Origin: Acidovorax sp. 210-6
GTDB lineage: Bacteria > Pseudomonadota > Gammaproteobacteria > Burkholderiales > Burkholderiaceae_C
Length of the DNA: 64,000 nt
NCBI RefSeq assembly: GCF_010020825.1
Contig: NZ_JAACJE010000001.1
Span: 2,976,001-3,040,000 of the forward strand
Direction of reading: 5' to 3'
The notes under the pieces are model-generated. The model saw nothing but the letters and a program-made list of their open reading frames with translations, ran no database searches and was not told where the DNA came from. Below are positions 53,522 to 63,920 of this stretch, piece after piece (the stretch's first letter is position 1; each line of letters starts with the position of its first letter). Both the position numbers and the translations under genes were made by a program.

Positions 53522-54571
53522 TCAGGCGAGTCGATAGAGCACTGCGCCGTCTTCGTCCTCTGTCGACACGATTTCCCCACGTTGGTTGAGATAGTTCAGG
53601 TGGGCGAGCGTCTCTCCGGTCGCAAGGTTGAGGTGCATCTGCTCTGCAACAACGGACGAGCGGTACAGGGCGCGAACCAGGTCGATGACCCTCGTAGGCT
53701 GTACGAGTTGCTGCCTGACGCGGTCGGTGCCTCTCACGGTGCTCGCGCGCAGTTGCTCCAACCGTGTGTGCAGACCAGTGAAAGGTTCGTTGTGGGCAGG
53801 CAGGACCAGAGCACTCTCCGGCACGCGCTGCATCAGCCGGTCGATGGAATCGAGCCAGCCCTGCAGAGGATTCGCGTGTGGCTCGGTGGGGTACACGGAG
53901 GTATTGGAGCTGATCCTGGGAAGCACCTGATCCCCTGATATCAGCAAATTCAGTTCGTGCGAATAGAAGCACGCGTGCTCGGGAGAATGTCCCGTGCCAA
54001 CGATGACTTCCCATTCCTGGTCCCCGATCCGCAGCATCTGGCCATCCGTGAGCCGAACGAAGCTGTCAGGCAGAGGATGGATCATCTTGCCGAAGTCACC
54101 GAACCGTGTGCGGTACTCATCCACCTCGATATCGCTCCATCCGGCCCTGCGATAGAAGCGAACACCATCGACCGGTGCTTCCCGCCCCGTATCGGCAAGC
54201 ATCACCCGGCAGCTCAAATACTCGTCCCGTGTCATCCACAGCGCGCATTCGAAGCGACGCGTCAACCAGCCCGCCATGCCCACATGGTCGGGATGCATAT
54301 GCGTCACCATCACGCGGGAGATGGGACAGCCGGCAAGTGGCCCCTGCGGCGCGAGCAACGCGAGCCAAGCGTTCCTGATATCCACACTGCGCATGCCCGT
54401 GTCCACGATCGTCCAGGCAGAACCATCTCTCAATGCCCAGAGGTTGATGTGATCCAGGGAAAACGGCAGCGGCATGCGAAGCCACAGCACACCTGGCTTG
54501 ATTTCCGTGGCCTGGCCGGGGAGCGGAAGATCTGGGAACGGATACGACAGTGCTGGGGCTGCGTCAGTCAT
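53522..54571 (-). CDS. MBL-fold metallo-hydrolase
   Basis: Metallo-beta-lactamase-fold hydrolase (349 aa). Metal-site motifs: VMVTHMHPDHVGMAGWL near 90, then VGTGHSPEHACFYS and LISGDQVLP near 215; the fold runs DHINLWALRDGSAWTIVDTG first. It resembles glyoxalase-II/lactonase-like hydrolases with a C-terminal winged segment. ATG preferred; a TTG three codons upstream is also open. An acyl-CoA synthetase tail lies just upstream on the same strand. Not a usual tra gene. Confidence 0.82.
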   Translation of the reverse strand: MTDAAPALSYPFPDLPLPGQATEIKPGVLWLRMPLPFSLDHINLWALRDGSAWTIVDTGMRSVDIRNAWLALLAPQGPLAGCPISRVMVTHMHPDHVGMAGWLTRRFECALWMTRDEYLSCRVMLADTGREAPVDGVRFYRRAGWSDIEVDEYRTRFGDFGKMIHPLPDSFVRLTDGQMLRIGDQEWEVIVGTGHSPEHACFYSHELNLLISGDQVLPRISSNTSVYPTEPHANPLQGWLDSIDRLMQRVPESALVLPAHNEPFTGLHTRLEQLRASTVRGTDRVRQQLVQPTRVIDLVRALYRSSVVAEQMHLNLATGETLAHLNYLNQRGEIVSTEDEDGAVLYRLA

Positions 54572-54581
54572 GATGCTCAAT

Positions 54582-54722
54582 TTACACCGCGTTGGTTGTC
54601 CTTCCGGTATTTTCCTTCACGAGCCTTCGCAGCACCTTGCCGACATACGACAGGGGCATTTCCTGCACGATGGCCCCAGTCTTCGGCGCCTTGTAGCCCA
54701 GGTTCTGTTTGCTGAAGGTCAT
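54582..54722 (-). pseudogene. Remnant: C-terminal end of an acyl-CoA synthetase
   Basis: A 46-codon piece reading ...LGYKAPKTGAIVQEMPLSYVGKVLRRLV..., which matches the AMP-binding enzyme C-terminus (YKxPK...xGKVLRRxL with the catalytic Lys). No other part of such an enzyme exists here. It ends 10 bp before the MBL-fold gene, a pairing seen in fatty-acid clusters, so both may come from one imported block that lost its front. Confidence 0.6.
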
Positions 54723-54805
54723 GAACCATCTTGTCAATGCCCTTCCATGAGTCCCCGCCGCTTTGACGGGAGTGTCAGCTCCAACGGCAATAGTCAACGA
54801 GAGTT

Positions 54806-55035
54806 GCCTACGGCTACGACCTGGCCCCCACCGCAGATCTGAGGAGTGGCGCGAAGGCACCGGCACCGCATACGGCCTCGGTGATCTATTCCTGCGCACT
54901 ATCGAGTGAGACGATAGTGAGGTACCTCGCAATCAGCATTCCCTCCGTGGCCTGGGCCGCCTTGAATAGGATGGAGAACTTCGGCACGGCGCTGGTGGGC
55001 AGGCTGTCGGGCTCGACAGCAGGCTCCACCAGCGG
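54806..55035 (+). pseudogene. Remnant: short second copy of a traG segment
   Basis: About 210 bp match part of traG (bases 51.41-51.62 kb). The translation is ...HTASVIYSCALSSETIVRYL... against ...QTASVIYSRALSGEAIVGYL... in traG. The best 60-base stretch (GTGGCCTGGGCCGCCTTGAA onward) differs at only about three sites, the left part much more. Nothing of traG lies on either side. Confidence 0.85.
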
Positions 55036-55394
55036 TGATCATGATGTCCTTTTCACGCGTTGAGCAGAGTTGCCTGGCCCAGACACTCACAGAACTGGCC
55101 CCAGACGCACGAAAGCTCTCTCTACGCCGAACAACGCACCACCGACACCTGCTACCCATACATGTTTTCAGTAAAATCGATGCGCTTGATCTAGCCACAG
55201 ATGGGATGACGCTCCACCCAGCTTCAACCGAGCGCAATCAATCGCATGCTTGGTGATGGGTTCATAGGTGGGTTCGCGTCGGGGCCACGTCCATGAGATC
55301 GTTGAGAATCAACCATTTAGATGCTCTTGTCGAGCTTCAGGTTCAGAACATCGAATAACGCTTTTAATTTGATAGCGCCTGGCGCTTGTCTGTT
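55036..55394. other. Non-coding stretch up to gmk; likely right end of the element
   Basis: No gene seen. The sequence upstream of gmk in relatives often holds a YicC-type gene, which is absent here. A 13-bp dyad AGCGCC-T-GGCGCT sits at 55374-55386 just before gmk, and the surrounding TTTGATAGCGCCTGG is the kind of short repeat found at many sites in Comamonadaceae. No direct repeat with the left end was found. Confidence 0.4.
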
Positions 55395-56015
55395 ATGGAA
55401 TATCCGGGAAATCTATTTGTTGTTGCTGCCCCCAGCGGGGCTGGAAAATCCAGCCTCGTGAAGGCCTTGATGGAACTCGATTCCCAGGTACGCGCCTCGG
55501 TTTCACACACCACGCGCCCCCCCCGAGGGCAGGAAAAGCACGGCCGCGAGTACTACTTCGCCTCCGACGCCGAATTCGACGCCATGGTTGCCTCCGACGC
55601 CTTTGTGGAATGGGCCCATGTGCACGGTCGGCGCTATGGCACGTCCAAAAAGGCCATCGAAGAGCGCATTGCCCAGGGCAACGACGTGATCCTGGAAATC
55701 GACTACCAGGGCGCACTCCAGGTCAAGCAGACCTTTGCCAATGCCGTGCTGATCTTCATCCTGCCGCCCAGTTGGGAAGAACTGCGCTCGCGCCTGGAGC
55801 GCCGCGGAGAGGACTCTGCCGAAGTCATCGAACTGCGCCTCAAGAATGCCGCCGAGGAAATGGCCCAGGTGCACAAATTCGACTTCGTTATAATCAACGA
55901 GCTATTTGAGCGCGCGCTTTTCGACATGAAAGCCATCGTCCACGCACAACGCCTCAAGTACGCGGCCCAGCGCCGCGCCCGTGCCCAGACCTTCGAATCG
56001 CTCAACATTTCCTGA
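55395..56015 (+). CDS. gmk: Guanylate kinase
   Basis: GMP kinase (206 aa, normal). P-loop [19 protein letters not shown] at residue 7-25, [21 protein letters not shown] and [11 protein letters not shown] all present. ATG chosen; a TTG three codons upstream is open. First gene of the gmk-rpoZ-spoT series. It begins within about 360 bp of the last element remnant, so its promoter may have been newly joined. Confidence 0.97.
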   Translation: MEYPGNLFVVAAPSGAGKSSLVKALMELDSQVRASVSHTTRPPRGQEKHGREYYFASDAEFDAMVASDAFVEWAHVHGRRYGTSKKAIEERIAQGNDVILEIDYQGALQVKQTFANAVLIFILPPSWEELRSRLERRGEDSAEVIELRLKNAAEEMAQVHKFDFVIINELFERALFDMKAIVHAQRLKYAAQRRARAQTFESLNIS

Positions 56016-56031
56016 TTTTCCGGAGTACCCC

Positions 56032-56235
56032 ATGGCCCGCATCACCGTCGAAGACTGCCTGGAGCAGATTCCCAACCGTTTTCAGCTCGTTCTGGCTGCG
56101 ACCTACCGCGCCCGCATGCTGAGCCATGGCCACGCACCGCGTATCGAGAGCCGCAACAAGCCTGGCGTGACCGCACTGCGCGAAATCGCGGCAGGCAAGG
56201 TCGGGCTGGAAATGCTCAAAAAAGTGCCGGGCTGA
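56032..56235 (+). CDS. rpoZ: RNA polymerase omega subunit
   Basis: Omega subunit (67 aa) of RNA polymerase: [20 protein letters not shown] and [17 protein letters not shown] are diagnostic. CGGAG precedes the ATG. Close to gmk (16 bp), shared transcript likely. Confidence 0.97.
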   Translation: MARITVEDCLEQIPNRFQLVLAATYRARMLSHGHAPRIESRNKPGVTALREIAAGKVGLEMLKKVPG

Positions 56236-56254
56236 TCTCCCCCTGGCACCTGCC

Positions 56255-56282
56255 AAGCACCGCAATGCGGTGCTTTTTTTTA
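56255..56282 (+). terminator. Rho-independent terminator after rpoZ
   Basis: AGCACCGC-AAT-GCGGTGCT is a perfect 8-bp stem with a 3-base loop, followed by a run of T. It should end the gmk-rpoZ message, leaving spoT with its own promoter or with read-through. Confidence 0.9.
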
Positions 56283-56350
56283 TGGATCAGGGCCATAGAA
56301 GCATTTGCGCGCAGGGTTGCAAGCAACCGCGCTACATTAAAGGAATGGAA

Positions 56351-58597
56351 ATGCAGGCCAGTCCCTCTGTCAATGCCATGCCAGCCGGCGCCCCGCCCAG
56401 GGCCGCAGCGAATGCCGCAGCGGCCAGCTTTGCTGCGCTCACGGACAGCCTGGACTACCTGGACAACGCCAGCATCGAGCAGGTGCGCCAGGCCTACCGC
56501 TTCGCTGACGAGGCCCACCTGGGCCAACTGCGCAAGAACGGCGAGCCTTACATCACCCATCCCATCGCCGTGGCTGCGCAGTGTGCCACCTGGAAACTCG
56601 ATGCCCAGGCCCTGATGGCCGCCTTGCTGCACGACGCCATGGAAGACTGTGGCGTCACCAAGATGGATCTGATCGAGCGCTTTGGCGCCCCGGTGGCAGA
56701 ACTGGTCGATGGCCTCACCAAGCTCGACAAGCTGGAATTCGACACACGCGAGGAAAACCAGGCCGAATCCTTCCGCAAGATGCTCCTGGCCATGGCGCGC
56801 GATGTGCGTGTCATCCTCATCAAACTGGCCGACCGCTCGCACAACATGCGAACGCTGTCGGACATGCCGCGCAGCAAATGGCGACGCATTTCCTCGGAAA
56901 CCCTGGAGATCTACGCCCCGATTGCCCACCGCCTGGGCCTGAACCAAACCTACCGTGAGCTGCAGGACCTGTCCTTCCGCCACCTGCACCCCTGGCGCTA
57001 CGCCACCCTGGCCAAGGCCGTGGGCAAGGCGCGCAACCGCAGGCGTGACCTGGTGCAGAAAGTGCAGACCGATGTCGATGCTGCCTTCTCACGCCTGGGC
57101 ATGCCGGTGCGCCTGGCCGGGCGCGAAAAGACCCTTTACGCCATCTACCAGAAGATGGTGCTCAAGCACCTGAGCTTTGCCCAGGTGACCGACATCTACG
57201 GCTTCCGGGTGATCGTACCCTCGGTGACCGACTGCTACACCGCCCTGGGCGTGCTGCACCAGATGTACAAGCCGGTGCCCGGCAAGTTCAAGGACCACAT
57301 TGCCATCCCCAAACTCAACGGCTACCAGTCGCTGCACACCACGCTGGTGGGCCCCTCGGGAGTGAACGTCGAGTTCCAGATGCGCACCGAGGAAATGCAC
57401 CTCGTGGCCGAAGCGGGCGTGGCCGCCCACTGGCTCTACAAGGCCCAGGATGCCGACGGCGCTGCTGCAGAGCGCCTGGGCACCAAGTGGTTGCAGTCCC
57501 TGCTGGACATTCAGAACGAAACCCGCGACGCAGCCGAGTTCTGGGACCACGTCAAGGTGGACCTGTTTCCCGATGCGGTGTACGTCTTCACCCCCAAGAG
57601 CCAGATCATGGCCTTGCCCCGGGGCGCCACGGCGGTGGACTTTGCCTTTGCCATCCACAGCAATGTGGGCAGCCACACAGCAGGTGCCCGCATCAACAAC
57701 GAGCAGGTGCCGCTGCGCACCGAGCTCAAGAACGGCGATGTGGTGGAGATCATCACCGACCCCGCCGCCACGCCCAACCCCGCCTGGCTGGGCTTTGTGC
57801 GCACGGGCCGTGCCCGATCCAAGATCCGGCACCACCTCAAGACACTGGCCCAGACCGAATCTGAAAACCTGGGCGAAAAGTTGCTGACCCAGGCCCTGCG
57901 CTCTGAAGGCATGCAGCAACTGCCGTCCCAGGACGACGGCCACCAGCAGATCTGGGAACGGTTGCTGCGTTTTACCGGCAACCGCACCCGCAGCGAGTTG
58001 CTGACCGATATCGGCCTGGGCAAACGCATTGCCAGCATCGTCGCCAAACGACTGGTGGTGCTGATGACCGAACACGGCCACAAACCCGATGCGCTGCTGA
58101 TGACCCGGGAGCGCTACACCTCGCACGAAACCGTCTCGCAAGGCGGCGTCACGCTGGACGGTAGCGAAGGCGCATCGGTGCAATACGCTGCCTGCTGCCG
58201 TCCGGTGCCTGGTGAACCGATCATGGGCTACCTGGGGCGCGGCGAAGGGCTGGTGGTGCACTCCAGCCAATGCGCCGTGGCCCAGCGCCTGCAGCACAAG
58301 GACAGCGAGCGTTTCATCGCCGTGGATTGGTCCGAAGAACCCACCCGACCCTTTGAAGCACGCATCGTCGTCACGGCACGCAACGGCAAAGGCACCCTGG
58401 CACGCATTGCCGCCAATCTGGCACGCTCGGAGGCGGACATCACCCATGTGGACATGGACGAACAAACGGCCATGGACACCATAGACCTGCGCTTCAGCAT
58501 TGCCGTGCACGACCTCCAGCATCTGGAAACCGCGCTGCGCAACCTGCGCCGCACCGCAGACGTGCTGCGTGCGGTGCGCGCCATGCCCCAGCAATGA
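56351..58597 (+). CDS. spoT: Bifunctional (p)ppGpp synthetase/hydrolase SpoT/RelA
   Basis: Stringent-response enzyme (748 aa). HD hydrolase signature ALLHDAMEDCGVTKMDLIE near residue 88, RSHNMRT near 150, synthetase block KHLSFAQVTDIYGFRVIV near 275 and HIAIPKLNGYQSLHTTLVGP near 318. TGS domain (VYVFTPKSQIMALPRGATAV) near 415 and a C-terminal ACT domain follow. Of two ATGs, 56351 has AAAGGA at proper spacing; 56345 is adjacent to it. Full length. Confidence 0.95.
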   Translation: MQASPSVNAMPAGAPPRAAANAAAASFAALTDSLDYLDNASIEQVRQAYRFADEAHLGQLRKNGEPYITHPIAVAAQCATWKLDAQALMAALLHDAMEDCGVTKMDLIERFGAPVAELVDGLTKLDKLEFDTREENQAESFRKMLLAMARDVRVILIKLADRSHNMRTLSDMPRSKWRRISSETLEIYAPIAHRLGLNQTYRELQDLSFRHLHPWRYATLAKAVGKARNRRRDLVQKVQTDVDAAFSRLGMPVRLAGREKTLYAIYQKMVLKHLSFAQVTDIYGFRVIVPSVTDCYTALGVLHQMYKPVPGKFKDHIAIPKLNGYQSLHTTLVGPSGVNVEFQMRTEEMHLVAEAGVAAHWLYKAQDADGAAAERLGTKWLQSLLDIQNETRDAAEFWDHVKVDLFPDAVYVFTPKSQIMALPRGATAVDFAFAIHSNVGSHTAGARINNEQVPLRTELKNGDVVEIITDPAATPNPAWLGFVRTGRARSKIRHHLKTLAQTESENLGEKLLTQALRSEGMQQLPSQDDGHQQIWERLLRFTGNRTRSELLTDIGLGKRIASIVAKRLVVLMTEHGHKPDALLMTRERYTSHETVSQGGVTLDGSEGASVQYAACCRPVPGEPIMGYLGRGEGLVVHSSQCAVAQRLQHKDSERFIAVDWSEEPTRPFEARIVVTARNGKGTLARIAANLARSEADITHVDMDEQTAMDTIDLRFSIAVHDLQHLETALRNLRRTADVLRAVRAMPQQ

Positions 58598-58615
58598 TGC
58601 GCCGCTGACCGCGCC

Positions 58616-59170
58616 TCAGCCAGGCTGCGGGTAGCGCACTTCCACCACCTCCAACTGACGCACGCCCGAGGGCGTGGGCAAGGCCACCTCATCACCCACA
58701 CGCGCCTTGAGCAGAGCGCGCGCCACCGGCGCCACCCAGCTCACCTGCCCCTGGCTGCTGTCGGCTTCGTCGATGCCCATGATAGTGATGCAGCGCTCCT
58801 CGCCCAGGTCATCCACATAGCGCACCGTGGCGCCAAAAAAGACCTGGTCGCTGCCAGAATGCAGCGACGGATCGACCACCTCAGCAATCTCCAGCCGCTT
58901 GGTCAGAAAACGGATGCGGCGATCAATCTCGCGCAACCGCTTCTTGCCGTACAGATAGTCGCCGTTCTCTGACCGGTCCCCATTGCTGGCCGCCCAATGC
59001 ACCACCTCGACCACACGGGGGCGCTCCTCGTCCATCAACTGCAGCAGCTCGGCGCGCAGACGGGCATAGCCCTGGGGCGTGATGTAGTTCTTGCCCCCGG
59101 CCGGGATCGGCGGCAATGCCGGGCCGTCGTCCTCGTCGTGGTCGGTTTCCTTGGTGAAAGCCTTGATCAT
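58616..59170 (-). CDS. greB: Transcript cleavage factor GreB
   Basis: Rescue factor for stalled RNA polymerase (184 aa). Gre pieces: YITPQGYARLRAELLQLMDEERP, the coiled coil with the acidic tip NGDRSENGDYLYGKKRLREI near 75-95 (D and E needed for cleavage) and GATVRYVDDLGEERCITIMG. The start has a weak ribosome site. Convergent with spoT. Confidence 0.95.
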   Translation of the reverse strand: MIKAFTKETDHDEDDGPALPPIPAGGKNYITPQGYARLRAELLQLMDEERPRVVEVVHWAASNGDRSENGDYLYGKKRLREIDRRIRFLTKRLEIAEVVDPSLHSGSDQVFFGATVRYVDDLGEERCITIMGIDEADSSQGQVSWVAPVARALLKARVGDEVALPTPSGVRQLEVVEVRYPQPG

Positions 59171-59206
59171 GGTGATGACAATAGTGGCTTGGGGAGGTCC
59201 CAAAGG

Positions 59207-59239
59207 AAAAAGCCCTGAGTCTTTTCAGACTCAGGGCTT
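59207..59239 (-). terminator. Terminator after the tRNA pair
   Basis: A perfect 13-bp stem (AAGCCCTGAGTCT / AGACTCAGGGCTT) with a 4-base loop. On the minus strand it is followed by a T-run. It lies seven bases after the tRNA-Arg CCA and about 40 bp before greB, so it should end the serS-tRNA transcript. Confidence 0.85.
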
Positions 59240-59245
59240 ACCTGT

Positions 59246-59322
59246 TGGTGCGGCTGGCAGGAATCGAACCCACGACCCCTTGGTTCGTAGCCAAGTACTC
59301 TATCCAGCTGAGCTACAGCCGC
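59246..59322 (-). tRNA. tRNA-Arg (anticodon ACG)
   Basis: 77 nt including an encoded CCA. Acceptor stem GCGGCTG/CAGCCGC, D loop AGCTCAGCTGGATAGAGT, anticodon loop CTACGAA and GGTTCGATTCC in the T arm are all consistent. Decodes CGU/CGC/CGA after A-to-I editing. Confidence 0.95.
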
Positions 59323-59371
59323 TAAGCCTCGCATTGTAGCACGAATTTTCAGTGTTTCTGCAAATTTGTGC

Positions 59372-59461
<90 letters not shown>

Positions 59462-59493
59462 TGGCGGGCAAGCTTTAGATTGTAGCAGGATTT

Positions 59494-60819
<1,326 letters not shown>

Positions 60820-60904
60820 TTAGATGGCCCCACTGCGGAAGCTGCGGGCCTTGCCGATAACATGTGCAGGCCCATCCCGCATCCAGGGGTGGCAGGAGGC
60901 TGCC

Positions 60905-61621
60905 ATGTTTTTTGTGTTTGGCCCGTCGGGACAGATGTACCGGGGAGGCCCCGAGAACCTTGCGCGCATCACATCGGCACGGCGGGTCAACCGCCCACAG
61001 GCGCTGCGCACGCGCGGTACCGACGAGGCGCCACCCTTCTCATTGGAATCCCTGCTGCCTGGCGGCGCGCACCCAAGCGGCGCCGCCGAAACCGCGGGCG
61101 CCACAGCGCCCACCGGCAGCGCCAACCTGCGCGCACACGACGCAGTGAGTGCCTATGCACAGACCGGCCACCCCACACCGGCCACGCGCCAGCCCCTCTC
61201 GCGCGTGCGCGACGTGATGACGCCGCGCAGCCTGACGGTGCAGCCCGATACCATCGTCAACCACGCTTGGCAGCAACTCGCCGAACATGGTGTGGCACAG
61301 GCGCCCGTCGTGGATGCGCTGGGCCGAGTGATCGGTCTGCTGGTGCGTGCCGACATGGCGCCGCTGGACCTGCTGCCCGAGCCGGGCCACATCCAGGCCA
61401 CCATCGCGCTGGCCCGGCGGCCCGTGTCTGCCGTGATGGTGAGCCCCGTGCCCACCGTTGCGCCCGACACCGATGTGCGCCGTCTGGCCTCGGTGCTGCT
61501 GGACACCGGGCTGCCCGGCCTGCCCGTGACAGACGAGGCGGGCATACCGGTGGGCTTTGTCTCGCGCACCGACATCCTGCGCGCCGTGGCGGCAGATCCA
61601 CCACTCGATCTGTGGAGTTGA
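60905..61621 (+). CDS. CBS-domain protein
   Basis: Regulatory protein of 238 aa with two CBS domains in the second half: VRDVMTPRSLTVQPDTIVNH to LLVRADM, then VSAVMVSPVPTVAPDTDVRR to GFVSRTDILRAVA. The first ~100 residues are low complexity with no domain seen. CBS pairs bind adenine nucleotides. AGGAGG precedes the ATG. Divergent from serS; no partner domain, so its target is unknown. Confidence 0.88.
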   Translation: MFFVFGPSGQMYRGGPENLARITSARRVNRPQALRTRGTDEAPPFSLESLLPGGAHPSGAAETAGATAPTGSANLRAHDAVSAYAQTGHPTPATRQPLSRVRDVMTPRSLTVQPDTIVNHAWQQLAEHGVAQAPVVDALGRVIGLLVRADMAPLDLLPEPGHIQATIALARRPVSAVMVSPVPTVAPDTDVRRLASVLLDTGLPGLPVTDEAGIPVGFVSRTDILRAVAADPPLDLWS

Positions 61622-61671
61622 TGAGGGGGTGCCCCCTCAACCAGTGCGAGCAGATCGCCTGCAAATTCAAT

Positions 61672-61698
61672 AAAAAAACGGGCTCCAAGGCCCGTTTT
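61672..61698. terminator. Bidirectional terminator between CBS gene and ispH
   Basis: ACGGGC-TCCAAG-GCCCGT is a 6-bp stem with an A7 on its left and T4 on its right. On the minus strand it is a strong terminator for ispH (followed by seven T). It may also end the CBS-domain message on the plus strand, where a short GAGGGGG/CCCCCTC hairpin also lies at 61623-61638. Confidence 0.85.
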
Positions 61699-61711
61699 GC
61701 TTGCGCAAACA

Positions 61712-61728
61712 GCTATCAAATTGATAGC
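61712..61728. repeat. Short palindrome GCTATCAA-A-TTGATAGC
   Basis: A near-perfect 17-bp dyad four bases before the ispH stop codon, on the side of the 3' end. TTTGATAGC also occurs before gmk (55368-55376). It looks like a dispersed Comamonadaceae repeat; the role is unknown. Confidence 0.45.
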
Positions 61729-61731
61729 GAA

Positions 61732-62700
61732 TTATTCGCCGTCGTCCGCCGCCTGCCCGGTACCATCGAGCTTGAGCCCCTTGGGCAGCGGGAACTTGAG
61801 CGTTTCCTCAATACCGCTGAGCTTGCGCACCGACACGGCACCCAGGGCCTTGATGCGCTCGATCACCTGCTGCACCAGCACCTCCGGCGCAGAAGCCCCC
61901 GCCGTCAGACCCACACGGGCGATGCCGCTGAACCACTCGGCACGCAGCTCGTCCGCTGAATCCACCATGTAGCTGGTGGTGCCCATGCGCTGCGCCAACT
62001 CGCGCAGGCGGTTGCTGTTGGAGCTGGTGGGGCTGCCCACCACGATGACCAGGTCCACCTGCGGGCTCAGCAGCTTGACGGCGTCCTGCCGGTTCTGCGT
62101 GGCGTAGCAGATGTCCTGCTGCTTGGGCTCGCGCACCTTGGGGAAGCGCGCACGCACGGCGGCCGTGATCTCTGCGGCGTCGTCCACGCTCAAGGTGGTC
62201 TGTGTGACCACGGCCAGCTTCTCGGTTTGTGCGGGCTGCACGCGTGCCACGTCTTCCACGTCTTCCACCAGGTGGATACCGCCGTCGAGCTGGCCCAGCG
62301 TGCCCTCCACCTCGGGGTGGCCCTTGTGGCCGATCATGATGAACTCGTAGCCCTCCTGGGCGAGCTTGGCCACCTCCACATGCACCTTGGTCACCAGCGG
62401 GCAGGTGGCGTCAAAAATGTGGAAGCCGCGCGCGCGGGCTTCCTCCTGCACCGCCTTGCTCACACCGTGCGCGCTGAAGATCAGCGTGGCGCCGGGGGGC
62501 ACATCGGACAGCTCCTCGATGAAGATCGCGCCCTTGGCCTTGAGGTCGTTCACCACATAGGTGTTGTGCACGATTTCGTGGCGCACGTAGATGGGCGCGC
62601 CGAACTTGGCCAGCGCACGCTCGACGATCTCGATGGCCCGGTCCACCCCCGCGCAGAAACCGCGCGGTTCGGCCAGCAGCACCTCCTGGGGATGGTTCAT
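61732..62700 (-). CDS. ispH: 4-hydroxy-3-methylbut-2-enyl diphosphate reductase (IspH)
   Basis: Last enzyme of the non-mevalonate isoprenoid pathway (322 aa), an Fe-S protein. Cluster Cys in [20 protein letters not shown] at residue 16, [18 protein letters not shown] near 100 and [15 protein letters not shown] near 196; TSSNSNRL near 225. Overlaps the FKBP gene by 4 bp (ATGA), the usual slpA-ispH pairing. Confidence 0.97.
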   Translation of the reverse strand: MNHPQEVLLAEPRGFCAGVDRAIEIVERALAKFGAPIYVRHEIVHNTYVVNDLKAKGAIFIEELSDVPPGATLIFSAHGVSKAVQEEARARGFHIFDATCPLVTKVHVEVAKLAQEGYEFIMIGHKGHPEVEGTLGQLDGGIHLVEDVEDVARVQPAQTEKLAVVTQTTLSVDDAAEITAAVRARFPKVREPKQQDICYATQNRQDAVKLLSPQVDLVIVVGSPTSSNSNRLRELAQRMGTTSYMVDSADELRAEWFSGIARVGLTAGASAPEVLVQQVIERIKALGAVSVRKLSGIEETLKFPLPKGLKLDGTGQAADDGE

Positions 62701-63149
62701 AGCACCCCTATGACATGCACTTCGAAGGTCACGGGCTGGCCCGCCAGCGGGTGGTTGAAGTCGATGAGCAGCGCATCCTGGCTGTCGGCGTTGCCCACCT
62801 GCACCACCACGCCTGCGTAGGAGCCCGAGCCGTCGGGCGTGGCAAATTCCACCGCCTCGCCGACGTGGTATTGCTCGTCGGGGTCGCCCAGGGTGTCCAG
62901 CAGCTTGCGCGATACCCACTGCTGCATGGCCGGGTTGCGCTCGCCAAAGGCCTCGCCCTGCGCCAGCTCGAAGCTGGTGCGCGTGCCCTCTTCCAGGCCC
63001 AGCAGGCGCTCCTCCAGCACGGGTGAAAGCTCGCTGTTGCCCAGCGTGAGCGTGGCGGGCTTGTCTTCGAAAGTGTTGATGACGTCGCCCTCAGGGCCCG
63101 CCAGACGGTAATGCAGGGTCAGGAAAGAACCCGGTTGAACAGTTGCCAT
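62697..63149 (-). CDS. fkpB: FKBP-type peptidyl-prolyl isomerase (SlpA/FkpB)
   Basis: Peptidyl-prolyl cis-trans isomerase of SlyD/FkpB type (150 aa). FKBP core [20 protein letters not shown], then the inserted flap ([20 protein letters not shown]) and [20 protein letters not shown]. Coupled to ispH as in most proteobacteria. Start supported by position; no strong ribosome site. Confidence 0.92.
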   Translation of the reverse strand: MATVQPGSFLTLHYRLAGPEGDVINTFEDKPATLTLGNSELSPVLEERLLGLEEGTRTSFELAQGEAFGERNPAMQQWVSRKLLDTLGDPDEQYHVGEAVEFATPDGSGSYAGVVVQVGNADSQDALLIDFNHPLAGQPVTFEVHVIGVL

Positions 63150-63205
63150 GGATGCCTCGATAAACTGGCGCCATTTTACGTTTCGCCCTTTGCACCCCAC
63201 TTGCG

Positions 63206-63919
63206 ATGCCGCTGAAAGACCTTCCTGCCGATGCGCAGCCGCGCGAAAAGCTCCTGGCACGCGGGCCCGCCGCGCTGGCCGATGCGGAGTTGCTGGCTAT
63301 CCTGCTGCGCACCGGCATCGTGGGCAAAGGCGTGCTGCAACTGGCGCAAGAGCTGCTGGAGCCCCCCACACAAGACCCCACCAGTGGCCAGCCCACGGGC
63401 GGCTTTGGCGGCATCGCCGGGCTGCTGCACGCCAGCGCCGCCGACCTGGAGCGCATCAAGGGCCTGGGTCCGGCCAAGCGCGCTGAACTCGTGGCCGTGC
63501 TGGAGCTGGCGCGCCGCGCGCTGGCCCAGCAACTGCGCGAGCGCGAGGTGTTCGACTCGCCCCAGGCCGTCAAGCACTACCTGCAACTGCACCTGGCCGC
63601 CAAGGGGCACGAGGTGTTTGCCGTGCTGTTTCTCGACAGCCAGCACCGCCTGCTGGCCATGGAAGAGCTGTTCCGCGGCACGCTCACGCAGACCAGCGTG
63701 TACCCGCGCGAGGTGGTGCTGCGCGCCCTGCACCACCAGGCCGCCGCCGTGGTGCTGGCGCACAACCACCCCAGTGGCAGCGTGCAGCCCAGCCGTGCCG
63801 ACGAAGCACTCACCCAGACCCTCAAGGCTGCGCTGGCCCTGGTGGACGTGCGCGTGCTCGACCATGTGATCGTGGCGCCAGGCCAGGCCTTGTCGATGGC
63901 CGAGAAAGGCCTGGTGTAA
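63206..63919 (+). CDS. radC: RadC-family JAB-domain protein
   Basis: JAMM-fold protein (237 aa) of unclear role once linked with DNA repair. N-terminal helix-hairpin-helix ([20 protein letters not shown]) and a C-terminal metal site [18 protein letters not shown] with the His and Asp ligands. Divergent from fkpB. Full length. Confidence 0.95.
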   Translation: MPLKDLPADAQPREKLLARGPAALADAELLAILLRTGIVGKGVLQLAQELLEPPTQDPTSGQPTGGFGGIAGLLHASAADLERIKGLGPAKRAELVAVLELARRALAQQLREREVFDSPQAVKHYLQLHLAAKGHEVFAVLFLDSQHRLLAMEELFRGTLTQTSVYPREVVLRALHHQAAAVVLAHNHPSGSVQPSRADEALTQTLKAALALVDVRVLDHVIVAPGQALSMAEKGLV

Positions 63920-63920
63920 C

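Noticed and set aside
16456-55394. Direct repeats as attachment sites
   Set aside because: No convincing repeat was found by eye at 16.5-17.0 and 55.0-55.4 kb; the limits given are therefore approximate.
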